Shown here in pieces: positions 9,512-17,600 of a DNA stretch of 64,000 nt. A program made the translations under genes and the position numbers. The notes beneath the pieces are model-generated. The model was not told the DNA's origin, did no database searches, and saw only the letters and a program-made list of their open reading frames with translations. Every line of letters begins with the position of its first letter. Position 1 is the first letter of the stretch. Source of the stretch: Chitinophaga polysaccharea (GTDB lineage Bacteria; Bacteroidota; Bacteroidia; Chitinophagales; Chitinophagaceae); assembly GCF_007829335.1 (NCBI RefSeq), contig NZ_VIWO01000005.1, positions 62,001 through 126,000 of the forward strand, written 5' to 3'.

Positions 9512-9558
9512 AACCAGCTTTTGGCAGAAACGTTGATACCGCCTGCCAAAAGCTGGTT
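9512..9558. terminator. Bidirectional terminator between DUF1080 and GNAT genes
   Basis: 16-nt arms 9512-9527 and 9543-9558 form a perfect stem around a 15-nt loop. It lies between two facing genes and can serve both. Confidence 0.8.
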
Positions 9559-9567
9559 TCATACGGC

Positions 9568-10053
9568 TCAATGCGTTACAGGCTCTATATTCAGCGATAA
9601 ATATACCGCATCACTGATAGGATTATCGTAATAAGCCGCTATCGGCTCAAATCCGAGAGAAGTATATAAATCAATGGCCGGGCGCATATGTGCCAGGGTA
9701 TCCAGCAAAATACGCTTGTAACCCAGCTTCCGGCTCTCCTCGATGGCTGCACTGGCCAGCAGTTTACCTACGCCATGTCCTTTATAGGCATCTTTTACAA
9801 AAAGACGTTTCATTTCTGCAATGCTGTTATCAAACGGCCGCACTGCCACACAACCCGCCAGTTGTCCATCTACCAACGCAAGAAACAATGCCCCCTGGGG
9901 CGCTACATACACTCCTGGCAAATTGGCCAGTTCTTCTTCAAATCGCTGAAAACTAAGGTCAACATTTAACCAATTGGCATATTCGCGGAAAAGTAGCTTC
10001 ACCTGGGCCAGGTGCTGGGTATCTTCGGCGGTTACTTTAATAATCTCTGTCAT
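9568..10053 (-). CDS. GNAT-family N-acetyltransferase
   Basis: A 161-residue acetyltransferase if started at 10053 (MTEIIKVTAED). The frame is open for 11 more codons, but those run into a perfect palindrome at 10083-10116 and look non-coding. The GNAT core is clear: beta-4 VAVRPFDNSIAEMKRLFV, the acetyl-CoA loop AYKGHGVGKLL (variant of Q/RxxGxG/A), and LYTSLGFEPIAAYYDNP at the end. It resembles small-molecule or amino-acid acetyltransferases of the YjgM/PhnO sort. The substrate cannot be assigned. Single gene, facing DUF1080. Confidence 0.85.
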   Translation of the reverse strand: MTEIIKVTAEDTQHLAQVKLLFREYANWLNVDLSFQRFEEELANLPGVYVAPQGALFLALVDGQLAGCVAVRPFDNSIAEMKRLFVKDAYKGHGVGKLLASAAIEESRKLGYKRILLDTLAHMRPAIDLYTSLGFEPIAAYYDNPISDAVYLSLNIEPVTH

Positions 10054-10082
10054 AACCCCTTCTTTTAAATGGTACATAAAAC

Positions 10083-10116
10083 GCAAGAAGCCTTCTGCAT
10101 GCAGAAGGCTTCTTGC
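10083..10116. terminator. Perfect 34-bp palindrome upstream of GNAT, hairpin/terminator-like
   Basis: Two 17-nt arms (10083-10099, 10100-10116) are perfectly complementary with no spacer. In the minus direction it is followed by GTTTTATG, a weak U-tract. I see no obvious gene that it would end on either side. Confidence 0.45.
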
Positions 10117-10469
10117 TTGTATTATTCATGGGAAACTTACTTTTTAGTAGCAGTATTCCCTATATCATCTTATGATCAATTACGCGGTGTAATGTAATTT
10201 ATTAATCATGGATAAATATCATGCCTTCTGTAATCATCGTCCCTCAATGCGGGGGATGCAATATAACCTTTTACATCGACATTTACATCACTCTTAAAAT
10301 AAATCTTTATTAATACTGAAACTGGCTGGCAGTAAGGGCTTGGAAGAGCGAGCAGGGCTCGCAAAGAGAAGAAGGAGTAAAGCAGCAAAGAATTTTATAC
10401 CCTCGTGAAGAGGGTATGTTTTAACAAAATGCCTTTGCTATTTAGCTCCTTTACATGAGCTTTTTGCGC
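10117..10469. other. 353-base stretch without a gene; possible small-RNA region
   Basis: No convincing coding region is present. It holds a 6-bp GCGAGC/GCTCGC hairpin around 10350-10362. It also holds an 8-bp hairpin ATACCCTC/GAGGGTAT at 10397-10417 followed by GTTTTA, which could end a plus-strand transcript. Between them is a purine-rich tract (minus strand: CTTTGCTGCTTTACTCCTTC). That tract resembles the CTTTGC-rich tract after the DUF72 gene at 62098. A small RNA or a degenerate dispersed repeat is possible; neither is shown. Confidence 0.3.
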
Positions 10470-10500
10470 AAAAAAAAGAGCTGCATCGCTGCAGCTCTTT
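10470..10500 (-). terminator. Rho-independent terminator of tRNA-Cys
   Basis: On the minus strand an 11-bp stem AAAGAGCTGCA/TGCAGCTCTTT closes a 4-nt loop and is followed by a T-run. It starts 9 nt after the tRNA 3' end. Confidence 0.9.
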
Positions 10501-10508
10501 CAGATTCG

Positions 10509-10579
10509 AGGTTCGAAGCGGATTCGAACCGCTGTACGAGGTTTTGCAGACCTCTGCCTAGCCACTCGGCCACCGAACC
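10509..10579 (-). tRNA. tRNA-Cys (anticodon GCA)
   Basis: 71 nt that fold as a full cloverleaf. The acceptor arm is GGTTCGG paired with TCGAACC, and the D arm is GCC/GGC. The anticodon stem GAGGT/ACCTC has loop CTGCAAA, giving GCA at positions 34-36, and the T arm is GCGG/CCGC with TTCGAAT. Position 73 is U, the identity base of tRNA-Cys. CCA is not encoded. It stands alone and has its own terminator. Confidence 0.97.
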
Positions 10580-10783
10580 ATCTTATCAAAATGTTCGCCG
10601 TAACTCCCCCACTGGCGTACATCTCATTCGTTTTGTGGGATTGCAAAAGTAGTGAATTTCTGATAACTGCCAAATATTATTTAAAAAATATCTAAAAAAT
10701 ATTTTGATAATAAGGGAGAACGGTGGAATATTGAGGCGGAAAACCTGGAAACATGACTTATGAAAAAATAAAAAATTAGTACC

Positions 10784-11665
10784 ATGGATAATCAACGTAT
10801 CGCCGAATCAGAGCTGATCATCAACAACCGCGGAGCCATATATCACCTCGATGTAAGACCGGATGAACTGGCTGATACCATCATCACTGTAGGCGACCCG
10901 GATCGGGTAGGATCTGTCAGCAAACACTTCGATAAAATAGAAGGTAAATTCCAACACCGCGAATTCGTTACCCATACCGGGTACATCGGTCATAAACGTA
11001 TCTCTGTAGTATCTACCGGCATCGGTACTGATAATATCGACATTGTACTCAATGAACTGGATGCTTTAGTGAATATTGATTTCAATACCCGGCTGGTAAA
11101 ACCAGACCTTACTTCCCTGAAGATCATACGCCTGGGCACTTCCGGCGCACTGCAGGAAAGCATCCCGGTAGACAGCTTCGTGGTTTCTTCTCACGGGTTA
11201 GGCCTGGATAATCTCATGCCTTATTACGCCTTTGAAAATACTACGGCAGAAAAACAACTGCTGGAAGCCTTCCGCGGACAGGTATTCCTGCAGCCAGGCG
11301 GCGCCAGTCCCTGCCTCTTTGAAGCCTCCGCAGCACTGCACCCTCATTTCAGAGATGGTTTTCATACAGGCATCACCGTTACCTGCCCCGGCTTTTACGC
11401 ACCACAAGGACGCGCTTTGAGAGGCACGCTCGCTAATCCAAACCTGATCGACAACCTCACCGGGTTCTCGTACGAATCGCACCGCATCACCAACTTTGAA
11501 ATGGAAACCTCCGGTATTTACGGCATGGGACGCGTACTGGGCCACCAATGCCTGTCTATCAGCGCCATTGTAGCCAACCGTATCCGCAAAGAGTTCAGCA
11601 AAGACGGAGGCGCCGCTGTAGCCGCACTGATCGAAAAAGGATTGGGTATTATCGCCACCCTCTAA
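10784..11665 (+). CDS. Nucleoside phosphorylase (uridine phosphorylase-like)
   Basis: A 293-residue protein of the PNP/UDP phosphorylase superfamily (NP-I fold). The phosphate-binding start is seen at ITVGDPDRVGSV, and STGIGTDNIDIVLNEL and RLGTSGALQ are core motifs. FEMETSGIYGMGRVLG is the sugar-binding Glu-Met-Glu region. It should cleave a nucleoside with phosphate to give the base and ribose-1-phosphate. Uridine phosphorylase is my best guess, but purine specificity is not excluded. The gene ends 38 nt before dapF, and dapF has its own promoter box within that gap. Confidence 0.88.
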   Translation: MDNQRIAESELIINNRGAIYHLDVRPDELADTIITVGDPDRVGSVSKHFDKIEGKFQHREFVTHTGYIGHKRISVVSTGIGTDNIDIVLNELDALVNIDFNTRLVKPDLTSLKIIRLGTSGALQESIPVDSFVVSSHGLGLDNLMPYYAFENTTAEKQLLEAFRGQVFLQPGGASPCLFEASAALHPHFRDGFHTGITVTCPGFYAPQGRALRGTLANPNLIDNLTGFSYESHRITNFEMETSGIYGMGRVLGHQCLSISAIVANRIRKEFSKDGGAAVAALIEKGLGIIATL

Positions 11666-11691
11666 GAGGGCACACACATCGCTTATTTTTT

Positions 11692-11699
11692 TATCTTTG
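11692..11699 (+). promoter_or_regulatory. TAnnTTTG box directly before dapF
   Basis: The sequence reads TATCTTTG and ends 4 nt before the dapF ATG. With the usual start site a few bases beyond the box, the transcript would be leaderless or nearly so. No good TTG element lies at the expected upstream distance. Confidence 0.5.
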
Positions 11700-11703
11700 T
11701 TCC

Positions 11704-12489
11704 ATGAACAATATCCACTTCTATAAATACCAGGGAACCGGCAATGATTTCGTGATCATGGACAACCGGAACGGACAGTACGACTGGCTTACAGACGAAC
11801 AGGTGAATGAACTCTGCGACCGCCGCTTCGGCATCGGCGCAGATGGATTAATGCTGCTCAACAAAAGTGAAGACTACGATTTTGCCATGAAATACTACAA
11901 TGCCGACGGTCGCGAAAGCAGCATGTGCGGCAACGGAGGCCGCTGCCTCGTGGCCTTCGCGCACAAAATGGGCGTTGGCGACGGTAACCTCTATTTCATT
12001 GCGGTAGACGGCGAACATGAAGCCACCATGGACGGCGATAGCTGGGTAAACCTGAAAATGCAAAACGTGGATGATGTAGAACATGGTCCACTTTACTACT
12101 ATCTCAACACCGGCTCCCCACACTTTGTAAAATTTGTGGAAGATGTACAGGCGGTAGATGTATTCAATGAAGGACGCGCAATCCGCTACAACGACCGCTT
12201 TGCGGCCGTAGGCACCAACGTCAACTTCGTACAGCCATTCGAATCCGGCATTTTTGTACGCACCTATGAAAGAGGTGTGGAAGATGAAACCTATTCCTGT
12301 GGCACCGGTGTAACTGCTGCCGCTCTCACTTTTGCAGGTAAGGAAGAAAAAGAATACGTGGTGCCCGTACAAACATTGGGCGGTCAACTGGAAGTACGCT
12401 TCACCAAAACCGGCGAACGCACTTTCGATAACATCTGGCTCTGTGGCCCCGCTACACTGGTGTTTGAAGGCGATATCACCGTAAAATAA
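11704..12489 (+). CDS. dapF: Diaminopimelate epimerase DapF
   Basis: A 261-residue enzyme that converts LL- to meso-diaminopimelate for lysine and peptidoglycan synthesis. Both catalytic cysteines are present: the first in SSMCGNGGRC (about residue 76) and the second in YSCGTGVTAAA (about residue 200). The N-terminal KYQGTGNDFV and ADGLM motifs are also typical. The start at 11704 is fixed by the canonical N-terminus MNNIHFYKYQGTGND and by the promoter box just before it. A longer open frame upstream overlaps the phosphorylase and is not real. Confidence 0.96.
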   Translation: MNNIHFYKYQGTGNDFVIMDNRNGQYDWLTDEQVNELCDRRFGIGADGLMLLNKSEDYDFAMKYYNADGRESSMCGNGGRCLVAFAHKMGVGDGNLYFIAVDGEHEATMDGDSWVNLKMQNVDDVEHGPLYYYLNTGSPHFVKFVEDVQAVDVFNEGRAIRYNDRFAAVGTNVNFVQPFESGIFVRTYERGVEDETYSCGTGVTAAALTFAGKEEKEYVVPVQTLGGQLEVRFTKTGERTFDNIWLCGPATLVFEGDITVK

Positions 12490-12500
12490 AAACTAACCAT

Positions 12501-12538
12501 CCGTTTCTACCCCACCTGGTAGCGTGGGGCAGAAACGG
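12501..12538. terminator. Hairpin after dapF
   Basis: 15-nt arms 12501-12515 and 12524-12538 have one A-C mismatch on the plus strand, which becomes a G-U pair on the minus strand. There is no T-run on the plus side. On the minus strand it is followed by a T-rich stretch. It may stop antisense transcription into dapF as well as end dapF. Confidence 0.55.
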
Positions 12539-12604
12539 CTACTCTCCCACTACCCGGACGCTGTTTACACCAGGCACCTATCCAAAGACTATAAACCAGG
12601 CAGC

Positions 12605-13783
12605 ATGAATTACCATATAATGGCCGATGACAAATTCATCAATGATTTTATCAGGGATGCAGAAGCAGTGGCCCCCGGCAACAATACCTATATCATCAAT
12701 ACCACCAAAGCCAAAGCCACCTTTATCAAATCCGACCAGGTAACTTACCTGCCTTTTTATACACCGGCCTTTAAAGCGCTGCTGAAGAAAATTTCTGCGC
12801 AGGACCGCCTTTTTATTCACTGGGCCTCCGAAGAAGCCATACAGGCGGCCTTATCTCTCCCCACAAACATTACTATCGGTATGTTTTTCTGGGGTGGCGA
12901 TATCGTGGAAATACCAGCTTTCCGCTTTAAACACAGCGTATACGGCCCTATGAGTCTCCGGTACTTTGAGCAGTATGAAGAACGCCCCAAGCTGAAGCTG
13001 AATCCCATGCGGCCTAAAAGGGCGCTCACTTCCTTTGCCCAGCGCTTCTTCAACTACAAAGCACCCGACCGGAAAGTAGCCCGTACCCGCGACCTGTTCT
13101 TTAAACGGCTCAACCTCTTCCTGCACTGGAATCCCATCGATTTTGAATGGGTACAGCGGCATTATACCACCCATGCAACCTACAAGTACTTCTTTTACGA
13201 TGTAAATCCGCATCCGGGCGAAGATGAGCTGGCCATCATGAACGCTCCTAAAGAAGAAAAGGTAACCACCATCCTGCTGGGCAACTCAGATACCTCCACC
13301 AACAACCACCTCGAAGCACTACACGCATTGGCCAGGTACAAAGACGAGCCCATTAAACTGGTGATCCCGCTCAGCTATGGCTATCAGCAATATGGCGATG
13401 TGATTGAAAAAGAAGCTATCCGGCTCTTTGGACACGAGAAAGTAATGGCTTTGCGTACTTTCCTGAACCGGGAACAATACTTCAAAATGCTGGCCCAGGT
13501 AGATATTGCGGTCATGTATCATTTCCGCACCCAGGCCGCCGGCAATGTGATTGCCCTGCTGCACCGGGGTAAAAAGGTGTTCATTCACAGTAACAGCACC
13601 CTGTATCAATTGCTGCAACAACATCACGCAGCCGTTTTTGATGCCAAAGCCATTGACCACCTGGATTTTAAAGACTTCAGTACCCTGCTCGATAAAAATG
13701 ATGTACAGGAAAATATCCGCATTACAGAAGCACTCTTCAACAAACCAAAGAAGTTTGCGGTGCTGGCAGAAGTACTGGGATAG
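12605..13783 (+). CDS. WecF-like (GT56) glycosyltransferase
   Basis: A 392-residue protein of the Glyco_transf_56 family, whose model is enterobacterial WecF (TDP-Fuc4NAc:lipid II transferase). The C-terminal half matches well: ILLGNSDTSTNNHLEALHAL, KLVIPLSYGYQQYGDVI, LNREQYFKMLAQVDIAVM and the aligned loop up to FIHSNSTLYQLL. The longer frame from a GTG at 12524 is rejected because that GTG lies inside the dapF hairpin, and I use the ATG at 12605 (MNYHIMADDKF). It is a soluble GT-B type enzyme that probably adds an amino sugar to a lipid-linked glycan at the inner membrane. It faces a Wzx-like flippase, which fits an envelope-polysaccharide role. The sugar is unknown. Confidence 0.8.
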   Translation: MNYHIMADDKFINDFIRDAEAVAPGNNTYIINTTKAKATFIKSDQVTYLPFYTPAFKALLKKISAQDRLFIHWASEEAIQAALSLPTNITIGMFFWGGDIVEIPAFRFKHSVYGPMSLRYFEQYEERPKLKLNPMRPKRALTSFAQRFFNYKAPDRKVARTRDLFFKRLNLFLHWNPIDFEWVQRHYTTHATYKYFFYDVNPHPGEDELAIMNAPKEEKVTTILLGNSDTSTNNHLEALHALARYKDEPIKLVIPLSYGYQQYGDVIEKEAIRLFGHEKVMALRTFLNREQYFKMLAQVDIAVMYHFRTQAAGNVIALLHRGKKVFIHSNSTLYQLLQQHHAAVFDAKAIDHLDFKDFSTLLDKNDVQENIRITEALFNKPKKFAVLAEVLG

Positions 13784-13792
13784 CTTTCAGCT

Positions 13793-15280
13793 TTATTGCT
13801 TCCTTCTCAACTTATGAATGGTTTCGTTCACCGTACTGTTCACGTCGTCGGATACACGAAGTACCAATGTCAGTCCTATAAATATGGCGGCAAACAAAGC
13901 GCCTTTAACGGCTATATCGATAATGGGATGGATAATAAACGGTATCCAGGTAACGCCGAAATAGGCCACCAGTGATACGCCGATCGCTTTTACACTGTTG
14001 ACCGTAAAAGGTTGTAATCCAAATTTTGCCCAGATAAAAACATAACGGATCAGGTTAAATACCGCCATTGAAATCAGCGTAGCAAACCCGGAACCTATCA
14101 ATCCGTAGTGGTTAATCAGGTAAAAGTTGAGCGGCAGTGATAACGCCAGCAACACGGCGGAGCTATATAAATCATATCGCCATAGCCTGGAGGTAGCCAG
14201 TAACTGACTATTCAGCCCTGTGCCCATATCTATTACCCGGGAAATGCCATAGCAAAGCACTACATATTTTGCTTTCGCAAATTCGGGAGGTAACAGTTTG
14301 AAAAAGCTGTCGATATTCAGCCAGATGGCCAGGAAAATGAACAAGGCGTAAATTAATTGCAACAGGGAAGATTTCACATACACTTCTTCTATCTTACTCA
14401 TATTCTTTTCTTTCCAGGCCTGCGCCAGCACCGGCAGTCCGATAGCGGAAATGCTGCGCTGCGGGATCAGTATCAGCATCGACATGTAGGTAGCAATCGT
14501 TTGATAGGCCACATCGTCCAGCCCCTTCGTGCTTCCCAGGATCAGTGGCGCTACATTGTTGGCCAGCAGGTTGAACAGGATAGCTCCCAGCAGGGAAAAT
14601 GCGTAGATGGACATTTTGGGCAGCAAACGGCGGCTTACGGTACTTACCCGGAACGTAAAATGCAGGAAATGATGCCGGTAAAGATACACCAGCAGCGCCA
14701 CCAGCAATACCCCATACAGCAGTGAAAACAACCACAGGAAAGTGGTAATATCCATCAACTTGAAATAATACAGGAAGATCAGCAAAGTAGTCAGGAGCCG
14801 CAGTACCAGCTCTTTCAGGAAATTAGGAAATACCGTCAGGTGCCTTGCCCCGCTATAGCTTTCCAACACCGCAAAAAATGCAAATAGGAAAACGTTGGGA
14901 TAAACGAGATAGAAATAGTCGACAAACAGCGGCGACTTCTCAATAAAAGCGTTAATGATCTGCTGCCGGAAGAATAGTGTACCCAGGGAAAATATGCCGC
15001 ACCCCACCAGGGTGGCCAACATGGCCCAGGTTAACATATCATTATCTTTATCCTTCAGGCGGCTGGAATAATAAGGGAAAAACCGGCTGATGGTAGGCAC
15101 GGTACTCAAGGTACAAATGGGTACCAGCATCATGGCAATTTCAGGCAAAAGCCGCGTCAATGCAAACTCTTCATTGGAAAAGAAATGGGGAAACAGGAAA
15201 ACAATATTAATACCACCAATGGCAAACCCAATATAAATCAACAAGGTGGACCTGATACTCTGTTGCTTGATTACTCCCAT
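13793..15280 (-). CDS. Polysaccharide biosynthesis flippase (Wzx/MATE-like)
   Basis: A 495-residue membrane protein with about 12-14 hydrophobic helices along its whole length and a basic C-terminus (HKLRRKQ). It fits the MVF/Wzx superfamily that flips undecaprenyl-linked glycan repeat units across the inner membrane. The N-terminal helix pair (LLIYIGFAIGGINIVFLF) and the RLLPEIAMM segment are typical of Bacteroidota members. The stop codon lies 10 bases from that of the GT56 gene, so the two are convergent and not co-transcribed. Confidence 0.85.
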   Translation of the reverse strand: MGVIKQQSIRSTLLIYIGFAIGGINIVFLFPHFFSNEEFALTRLLPEIAMMLVPICTLSTVPTISRFFPYYSSRLKDKDNDMLTWAMLATLVGCGIFSLGTLFFRQQIINAFIEKSPLFVDYFYLVYPNVFLFAFFAVLESYSGARHLTVFPNFLKELVLRLLTTLLIFLYYFKLMDITTFLWLFSLLYGVLLVALLVYLYRHHFLHFTFRVSTVSRRLLPKMSIYAFSLLGAILFNLLANNVAPLILGSTKGLDDVAYQTIATYMSMLILIPQRSISAIGLPVLAQAWKEKNMSKIEEVYVKSSLLQLIYALFIFLAIWLNIDSFFKLLPPEFAKAKYVVLCYGISRVIDMGTGLNSQLLATSRLWRYDLYSSAVLLALSLPLNFYLINHYGLIGSGFATLISMAVFNLIRYVFIWAKFGLQPFTVNSVKAIGVSLVAYFGVTWIPFIIHPIIDIAVKGALFAAIFIGLTLVLRVSDDVNSTVNETIHKLRRKQ

Positions 15281-15327
15281 TTATATAAATATATTTATCT
15301 TTTTCCTGATGTGCAATATTACGCCAA

Positions 15328-15361
15328 TTGCTAACAGGATTCAACATTTTAACTACCTTTG
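15328..15361 (+). promoter_or_regulatory. Promoter of corA: TTG-N23-TAccTTTG
   Basis: TTG lies at 15328-15330 and TACCTTTG at 15354-15361, 23 nt apart, which fits the Bacteroidota consensus. The ATG follows 6 nt after the box, so the mRNA should be almost leaderless. Confidence 0.65.
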
Positions 15362-15367
15362 CGCCCG

Positions 15368-16306
15368 ATGATCCAGTATTTCACAAATATAGACTCCAAA
15401 ACCGTTGAAATTAAACAGCCCGAAAACGGGGCCTGGGTAAATATAACCCCTCCCCTCAAACAGGCTGAATTTGAACAACTGTCCGAGGAACTGGACATTC
15501 CGCTCGACTTCCTCACAGACTCCCTGGATATCGATGAAAAATCGAGGTTCGAACTGGAAGACAATGTAAAGCTCATTGTACTGAAAACGCCTACCGAAAA
15601 CAACTCGATCAATGAAAGTGACGCCTTTTATATCACCATTCCTATCGTGATCATATTGACGCACCACCAGATCATTACCGTGAATTCTTTCGACAATACC
15701 GCCATCAAAAAATTCCTGAATACCTTCCATAACCGCTCCCCGGAGAAAAGGAATATGATGGTGCTGAAAATATTCGAAAAGGTGGTTATCAATTTCCTCG
15801 ACTACCTCAAGGAAATCAACCAGCGGAGGAATATGCTGGAGGCCAAACTCTACGACTCTAACCGGAACGAGGAATTGCTGGGTATTATGCGTATCCAGAA
15901 AAGCCTGGTGTACTTCGTAACGGCCCTGCGCAGTAATGAGTTGCTGCTGATGAAGCTGGAGCGCACCAATTTCCTGGGGCTCAACGAAGACGAGAAGGAA
16001 TTCCTGCAAGACCTCATCGTAGACACTTCCCAGGCGTTGGAAATGGCCAATGTATACACCAATATCCTCAGCAGTACGATGGATGCCTTTGCCAGCATCA
16101 TCTCCAACAACCTCAACGTGGTGATGAAACGGCTGACCTCCATCACCATCATTCTCACCTTCCCTATGCTGGTAGCCAGTATATACGGGATGAACGTAGA
16201 TATTCCCTATCAGCATACTATGCATGCCTTCTATATCCCGGTCATTCTGTCCATCGCTATTTCGGTAGTGATCAGCTGGTATTTTATGAAGAAGAAATGG
16301 TTTTAG
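15368..16306 (+). CDS. corA: CorA-family divalent cation transporter
   Basis: A 312-residue protein. The large N-terminal cytoplasmic domain includes a long helix ending near DAFASIISNNLNVVMKRLTS. Two C-terminal transmembrane helices follow, with the signature YGMN (in ASIYGMNVD) at the pore entrance between them and a basic tail FMKKKWF. It carries Mg2+, Co2+ or Ni2+ across the inner membrane as a pentamer. The start at 15368 is chosen because the promoter box ends 6 nt before it. The NUDIX gene follows after 18 nt and is probably co-transcribed. Confidence 0.93.
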   Translation: MIQYFTNIDSKTVEIKQPENGAWVNITPPLKQAEFEQLSEELDIPLDFLTDSLDIDEKSRFELEDNVKLIVLKTPTENNSINESDAFYITIPIVIILTHHQIITVNSFDNTAIKKFLNTFHNRSPEKRNMMVLKIFEKVVINFLDYLKEINQRRNMLEAKLYDSNRNEELLGIMRIQKSLVYFVTALRSNELLLMKLERTNFLGLNEDEKEFLQDLIVDTSQALEMANVYTNILSSTMDAFASIISNNLNVVMKRLTSITIILTFPMLVASIYGMNVDIPYQHTMHAFYIPVILSIAISVVISWYFMKKKWF

Positions 16307-16324
16307 CCTAATTTATACAACAAC

Positions 16325-16777
16325 ATGCAAACAGGATTTAACGTAAGAGTATATGGCATCATGATCAATGATCAACGTCAGGTACTGGTGAGTGATGAAT
16401 ATATCCGTGGCGGTTATTATACCAAATTCCCCGGCGGAGGACTCGAATTCGGAGAAGGCACCCTGGAGTGCATTGTCCGGGAATGGCAGGAAGAGCTGAA
16501 CCAGGACGTGAAAGTGGTGGAACATATTTATACCACGGACTTCTTCCAGATTTCTGCCTTCGATAACGAAACCCAGATCATCTCTATTTATTACCTGGTG
16601 ACTCCTACCTCCCCCTTTATTGCCAGTGTAAGCAACAAACCTTTCGACTTCACCGTGCCGGAAGGCGTATCAGAGGTAGAACGCGCCCGCTGGATCGACT
16701 GGGACGAGTTTTCTTCGGCAGCGGTTACCCTCCCCATAGATAAGGTGGTAGCGGACCTGGTGAAGGGGAAGTATTAG
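16325..16777 (+). CDS. NUDIX hydrolase
   Basis: A 150-residue single-domain NUDIX protein. The Nudix box reads GLEFGEGTLECIVREWQEEL, giving Gx5Ex7REUxEE with the catalytic RE and EE intact. The last Gly of the consensus is replaced by Asn. It should hydrolyse a nucleoside diphosphate linked to another group. It resembles small members such as 8-oxo-dGTPase or ADP-ribose hydrolases but cannot be assigned further. It sits behind corA in a likely operon and is convergent with the queuosine transporter gene 16 nt away. Confidence 0.88.
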   Translation: MQTGFNVRVYGIMINDQRQVLVSDEYIRGGYYTKFPGGGLEFGEGTLECIVREWQEELNQDVKVVEHIYTTDFFQISAFDNETQIISIYYLVTPTSPFIASVSNKPFDFTVPEGVSEVERARWIDWDEFSSAAVTLPIDKVVADLVKGKY

Positions 16778-16793
16778 AAAGCAGCTTTCAGCT

Positions 16794-17600
16794 CTATTCA
16801 CTCACCACCGGATCAACAAAAGGATGTTCCTTGCCCATGGCTGCTGCCTTCATTTGTTTGGCAACATCATGTCCCAGGAAACGTTCTATCCGGTGTTCCA
16901 GTAAATAGATCAGCGGCGTGAGCACAATGGCTATCACAAATTTATAGCTGTAGTTAACCATACAAATAGCCAGCACCCGCTGCCAGCTCCAGTTATTACC
17001 GAGCTTAAAGGCGATATACAATACAATAAAGCTATCTACCAACTGCGACACAATCGTAGAGCCGGTAGCCCTTAGCCACACGTGCTTATCACCCGTCCGT
17101 TTCTTAATGCGATGAAACACTGTTACGTCCACGATCTGGCTCACCAGGAAGGCCGTTAAGCTACCCAGTATAATCCACATGCCCTGTCCGAAGATACCCA
17201 CAAAGGCCGACTGCATATTAGGTACTCCATCGGCGGCTTTGCTGCCCAGCCACCAGCCATCGGCCGGCACGCTCATGGCCACGAAAAACATGATAAAGGC
17301 ATAGGAAATGAGCCCCACGGCGATATAGGAGATCCTGCGCACCGCTTTGGGTCCGAAATATTCGTTCACAATATCTGTCATTACAAATTCCAGCGGCCAT
17401 AACAATACCCCTGCCGTAAGCGTATAAGACAGGCCGCTCTCGCCAAAGAGCGTAAAGGTATGTACAGGCAATCCCAATAACTTCTCCAGGGAAAATAATT
17501 TACCGCCAATACATTCTGCAATAAGCGCATTGGCCACGAAAAAGCTGGTAAATATGACAAAAAGCTTGGTGGGCTTGTCGTTTAATAGGTTCCGGATCAT
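16794..17600 (-). CDS. Queuosine precursor transporter (YhhQ/VUT family)
   Basis: A 268-residue inner-membrane protein of the Vut_1 family with six or so helices. Characteristic parts are NALIAECIGGKLFSL, FVMTDIVNEYFG, FLVSQIVDVTVFHRIKKRTG and STIVSQLVDSFIVLYIAF. YhhQ of E. coli takes up preQ0/preQ1 for queuosine tRNA modification. The start codon follows directly on the stop codon of the upstream small membrane gene (TAAATG), so the two are translationally linked. Basic C-terminal tail. Confidence 0.92.
   Translation of the reverse strand: MIRNLLNDKPTKLFVIFTSFFVANALIAECIGGKLFSLEKLLGLPVHTFTLFGESGLSYTLTAGVLLWPLEFVMTDIVNEYFGPKAVRRISYIAVGLISYAFIMFFVAMSVPADGWWLGSKAADGVPNMQSAFVGIFGQGMWIILGSLTAFLVSQIVDVTVFHRIKKRTGDKHVWLRATGSTIVSQLVDSFIVLYIAFKLGNNWSWQRVLAICMVNYSYKFVIAIVLTPLIYLLEHRIERFLGHDVAKQMKAAAMGKEHPFVDPVVSE

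Noticed and set aside
9568..10086. Longer start of the GNAT gene at 10086
   Set aside because: The extra codons overlap a perfect palindrome; the ATG at 10053 gives a normal GNAT length.
10206..10388. 60-codon minus-strand frame near tRNA-Cys
   Set aside because: Low-complexity product (MLLYSFFSLRALLALPSPY) that arises from the CTTTGC-rich tract; looks like repeat-derived noise.
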